From contig JAFQFD010000027.1 of the NCBI GenBank assembly GCA_017415715.1, positions 62,001 through 126,000 of the forward strand: a stretch of 64,000 bases of DNA, written 5' to 3'. This document shows, one piece after another, positions 60,390-64,000 of the stretch; the stretch's first letter is position 1; each line of letters starts with the position of its first letter. This DNA is from Bacteroidales bacterium. GTDB taxonomy: Bacteria > Bacteroidota > Bacteroidia > Bacteroidales > UBA932. The notes under the pieces are model-generated. The model was not told the DNA's origin. It made no database searches and was given only the letters and a program-made list of their open reading frames with translations. The position numbers were made by a program, and so were the translations under genes.

Positions 60390-62222
60390 ATGCAACATAA
60401 GGTAATTGATACTAAAGATGTTGTCATAAGATTCGCAGGAGATTCGGGAGATGGCATGCAGCTCACCGGGTCTCTTTTTGCAGATATGTCAGCGATCTTC
60501 GGTAACGAACTTTCCACATTTCCGGACTATCCGGCAGAGATCAGAGCACCTCACGGCACCGTTTCAGGCGTGTCAGGTTTCCAGGTACACATCGGCAGCG
60601 AGCACATCACCACTCCTGGTGACTTCTGTGACCTTCTCGTGGCGATGAACCCGGCAGCGCTCAAGGCCAACGCAAAGTGGCTCAAGAGAACAGCCATGGT
60701 TCTTGTTGACTCGGACACTTTCGATGAAGAAGGACTCAAGCGTGCAGGTCTGAAGACAGATGACCCTATCAGAGAGCTCTACATAGAAGACAGGACAATC
60801 ATCGTCGCTCCGATCACAACTCTCACGCACGAGAGTCTCAAGGACAGCGGTCTTGACAAGAAGACCATCGACAAGTGCAAGAACATGTTCACCCTCGGCA
60901 TGGCATGCTTCATCTATAACCGTCCGATGGAGTACATCTTCGAATATCTCGAGCGCAAGTTCGGAAAGAAGAAGCCTCAGCTCATAGAGCCTAACAAGAA
61001 AGTCCTGAAGGACGGCTACAACTACGCAGCCAACATCCAGGCTATCCCTAATACATACAACATCGAGCCTGCGCACCAGCCAAAAGGCCTTTATAGAAAC
61101 ATTACCGGTAACCAGGCTACAGCATGGGGTCTGCTCGCGGCAGCCGAGAAGGCAAACCTGCCTCTCTTCTGCGGCTCATACCCAATCACCCCAGCAACCG
61201 GCATCCTCGAGGAACTTGCAGTCCACAAGAGCCTTGGAGCCAAGACTCTCCAGGCAGAGGATGAGATCGCAGGTATCTGCACAGCCATCGGAGCTGCTTT
61301 CGCCGGCAACCTTGCAGTGACTACTACTTCGGGTCCAGGTCTCTCACTCAAGTCAGAGGCCCTCGGCCTTGCAGTCATGACCGAGCTTCCGCTCGTCATC
61401 GTTGACGTGCAGCGTGCCGGCCCTTCTACAGGTATCCCTACAAAGACCGAGCAGACCGACCTCAATCAGGCTCTCTACGGTCGTAACGGAGAGTGCCCTA
61501 TGGTCGTGATGGCGGCTCATTCTCCAGCTGGATGCTTTGACGCTGCTTTCAATGCGGCGAAGATCGCGCTCGAGCATATGACTCCGGTTCTCCTTCTCAC
61601 AGAGGGATTCCTCGGCAACGGCTCGGAGCCTTGGCACATACCTTCAATGAAGGACTATCCGAAGATCGTCCCTCCATTCGCTCAGCCTAACACTGAGTAC
61701 AAGCCGTTCCAGAGAGATCCGGAGACACTCGCACGCCGCTGGGCTGTGCCTGGAATGGCAGGATGCGAGCACAGGGTAGGCGGTCTCGAGAAGAACCACG
61801 ACGGTGTCCTCTCGTCAGATCCTCAGAACCATGCACTGATGGTAAGAGAACGTGAGGAGAAGGTGCAGAGAGTGGCAAACTATATTCCTGAGCTTGAGGT
61901 CAATGGTGCGGAGAGCGGAAAGCTCCTCGTTGTCGGATGGGGCGGAACTTACGGACATCTGCTTTCTGCTGTACAGGACGTGCGCAAGGAAGGAATCGAT
62001 GTCAGCTTCGTACACTTCGACTACATCATGCCTCTTCCAAGAAACACGGAGGAAGTGTTCAGGAAGTTCGACAAGATCCTCGTATGCGAGCTCAACAACG
62101 GACATTTCGTGAACTATCTCCGTGGTGTCATGCCGCAGTTCAAGTATGACCAGTACAACAAGGTACAGGGACAGCCGTTCCTCGTACAGGAAATCGTAGG
62201 TGCAATCAAAGAGAATTTATAG
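60390..62222 (+). CDS. korA: 2-oxoacid:ferredoxin oxidoreductase, fused gamma-alpha subunit
   Basis: This 610-aa protein fuses the gamma domain (about 1-190, RFAGDSGDGMQLTGSLFADMSA) to the pyrimidine-binding alpha domain (about 220-600). The alpha domain contains GNQATAWGLLAAAEKANLPLFCGSYPITPATGI and the QAEDEIAG block. With KorB it oxidatively decarboxylates 2-oxoglutarate (or a related 2-oxoacid) to acyl-CoA, reducing ferredoxin. The fused layout is typical of the Bacteroidota KorA. korB starts 2 bp after its stop. Confidence 0.93.
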   Translation: MQHKVIDTKDVVIRFAGDSGDGMQLTGSLFADMSAIFGNELSTFPDYPAEIRAPHGTVSGVSGFQVHIGSEHITTPGDFCDLLVAMNPAALKANAKWLKRTAMVLVDSDTFDEEGLKRAGLKTDDPIRELYIEDRTIIVAPITTLTHESLKDSGLDKKTIDKCKNMFTLGMACFIYNRPMEYIFEYLERKFGKKKPQLIEPNKKVLKDGYNYAANIQAIPNTYNIEPAHQPKGLYRNITGNQATAWGLLAAAEKANLPLFCGSYPITPATGILEELAVHKSLGAKTLQAEDEIAGICTAIGAAFAGNLAVTTTSGPGLSLKSEALGLAVMTELPLVIVDVQRAGPSTGIPTKTEQTDLNQALYGRNGECPMVVMAAHSPAGCFDAAFNAAKIALEHMTPVLLLTEGFLGNGSEPWHIPSMKDYPKIVPPFAQPNTEYKPFQRDPETLARRWAVPGMAGCEHRVGGLEKNHDGVLSSDPQNHALMVREREEKVQRVANYIPELEVNGAESGKLLVVGWGGTYGHLLSAVQDVRKEGIDVSFVHFDYIMPLPRNTEEVFRKFDKILVCELNNGHFVNYLRGVMPQFKYDQYNKVQGQPFLVQEIVGAIKENL

Positions 62223-62224
62223 TT

Positions 62225-63244
62225 ATGCCAAGATATACATTCAAAGAATTCAAGAGTGACCAGGAAGTAAGATGGTGCCCCGGATGTGGTGACCACGGTG
62301 TGCTCGCAGCTCTGCAGAGAGCCCTTCCTGATGTAACTGAAGCATTGGGCTACAGCAAGGAGAGATATGTGGTAGTGTCCGGTATCGGCTGCTCGTCGCG
62401 TCTTCCTTATTATATGAATACATACGGTTTCCACAGCATCCACGGCCGTGCGACCGCCATCTCTACAGGCATCAAGGTGGCAAATCCAGACCTTACAGTA
62501 TGGCAGGCGTGCGGTGACGGTGACGCCCTCGCGATCGGAGGTAACCACTTCATCCATGCGATCAGAAGGAATGTGGACATCAACATCATTCTCTTCAACA
62601 ACCAGATCTATGGTCTGACAAAGGGACAGTACTCTCCTACATCACGCTTCGGCGCGATCTCGAAGACTTCCCCTTACGGAACTGTTGAGCATCCTTTCAA
62701 TCCGGGAAGCCTTGTTCTCGGTGCAAAGGGAACATTCTTCGCACGTTCGCTTGATTCAGAGCTCAAGCTCACATCGGAGATCATGCTTTCAGCTGCAAAG
62801 CATGACGGATGCTCTGTGATGGAGATGCTGACAAACTGTGTGATCTTCAATGACGGAGCTCATAAGCTCATTGCGGACAGAGAGTTCCGTGCTGACAGGA
62901 CCATAGTCCTCCGCCATGGCGAGAAGATGATCTTCGGTAAGAACCGTGACAAGGGTCTTGTGCTTGACGGCATGGGCCTCAGGGTGGTGACCATCGGCGA
63001 GAACGGTGTGACAGAGGACGATATCCTCGTACACGATGCACATTCCGACAATGTCGGTATCCACATGATGCTTGCAGACATGAAGTATCCTGATTTCCCT
63101 GTCGCTCTCGGTGTCATCCGCGATGTGAAGGACGTCACTTATGATGACGGCGTTCGCGATCAGGTGGCGGAAGTGAAGGCAAAGTCAAAGATTCAGTGTG
63201 TAGACGACCTGCTCCGCAGCGGCTCTACATGGGAAGTGAAATAA
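62225..63244 (+). CDS. korB: 2-oxoacid:ferredoxin oxidoreductase beta subunit
   Basis: This 339-aa TPP-binding subunit has RWCPGCGDHGV (Cys18, Cys21) and the TPP motif ACGDGDALAIGGNHFIHAIRRNVDINIILFNNQIYGLTKGQ, which carries GDGD and the NN metal ligand. It pairs with KorA in an anaerobic route linking 2-oxoglutarate or amino-acid oxidation to ferredoxin. gdhA, which makes or uses 2-oxoglutarate, follows 24 bp later. Confidence 0.94.
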   Translation: MPRYTFKEFKSDQEVRWCPGCGDHGVLAALQRALPDVTEALGYSKERYVVVSGIGCSSRLPYYMNTYGFHSIHGRATAISTGIKVANPDLTVWQACGDGDALAIGGNHFIHAIRRNVDINIILFNNQIYGLTKGQYSPTSRFGAISKTSPYGTVEHPFNPGSLVLGAKGTFFARSLDSELKLTSEIMLSAAKHDGCSVMEMLTNCVIFNDGAHKLIADREFRADRTIVLRHGEKMIFGKNRDKGLVLDGMGLRVVTIGENGVTEDDILVHDAHSDNVGIHMMLADMKYPDFPVALGVIRDVKDVTYDDGVRDQVAEVKAKSKIQCVDDLLRSGSTWEVK

Positions 63245-63259
63245 ACAACCAAATAATAA

Positions 63260-64000
<741 letters not shown>

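Overview
The window looks like chromosomal DNA from a gut-type member of the order Bacteroidales (Bacteroidota). Three things point there. Promoters repeatedly carry the Bacteroidota -7 element TAnnTTTG, often with TTTG 19 bp upstream. The gene families are characteristic: a BACON-like domain, Mfa/fimbrillin-like and NigD-like lipoproteins, the Bacteroidota-type omega subunit, an M64 peptidase, and the bamD-rpoZ-recN and nadK-uppS-bamA-ompH gene orders. Base composition is near-balanced, with two visibly AT-richer stretches (about 10.4-12.2 kb and 36.9-39.8 kb). The genus cannot be told from sequence reading alone.

Layout. 0-6.9 kb: isoprenoid and envelope housekeeping (rseP fragment, dxr, two M23 peptidases), ruvX, def, a phosphohexomutase, then a guaA whose glutaminase domain is gutted. 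7-9.9 kb: typA, a YceD/DUF177 protein, rpmF and tRNA-Arg(CCT), followed by a possible small RNA. 10-12.2 kb: AT-rich accessory DNA with a hypothetical gene, a frameshifted gene remnant and a CoiA-like nuclease. 12.5-21.9 kb: one long plus-strand run (ridA, membrane protein, acyl-CoA ligase, dCMP deaminase, S41 protease, M64 surface protease). 21.9-25.4 kb: glycerol uptake and phosphorylation (glpF, glpK) and miaB on the minus strand. 25.5-34.5 kb: LEA14-like lipoprotein, SPOR protein, rpoN, radC, upp, rpsA, rnz, a GH73-LysM hydrolase and mltG. 34.5-36.6 kb: tRNA-His with a duplicated 3' end, and a carboxyltransferase whose biotin domain lacks its lysine.

36.6-43.3 kb is the accessory heart of the window. 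It holds a 51-codon peptide gene behind a promoter embedded in nested palindromes, a large fimbrillin-like surface protein whose frame runs through a TGA into a secreted-type DNA/RNA nuclease, rubredoxin, an Rpn-type PD-(D/E)XK nuclease, and gene-free DNA built from regularly spaced palindromic units. From 43.3 kb the window returns to housekeeping: a NigD-like lipoprotein, a CstA-type transporter, an SDR enzyme, a Fur homologue and trxB; bamD, rpoZ and recN; a LysM/periplasmic-binding lipoprotein, a glycosyltransferase and an OmpH-like lipoprotein; pdxJ; nadK, uppS, bamA and skp; korAB; and the start of gdhA.

The strongest unusual signals are: (1) the in-frame TGA joining the surface protein to the nuclease; (2) a GMP synthase with no glutaminase triad; (3) an OadA/PycB-like protein with Tyr where the biotinyl Lys should be; (4) 36-bp palindromic units repeating every 72 bp, plus a second family of 48-bp units every 62 bp, around the Rpn gene; and (5) a tRNA-His 3'-end duplication resembling an integration scar.
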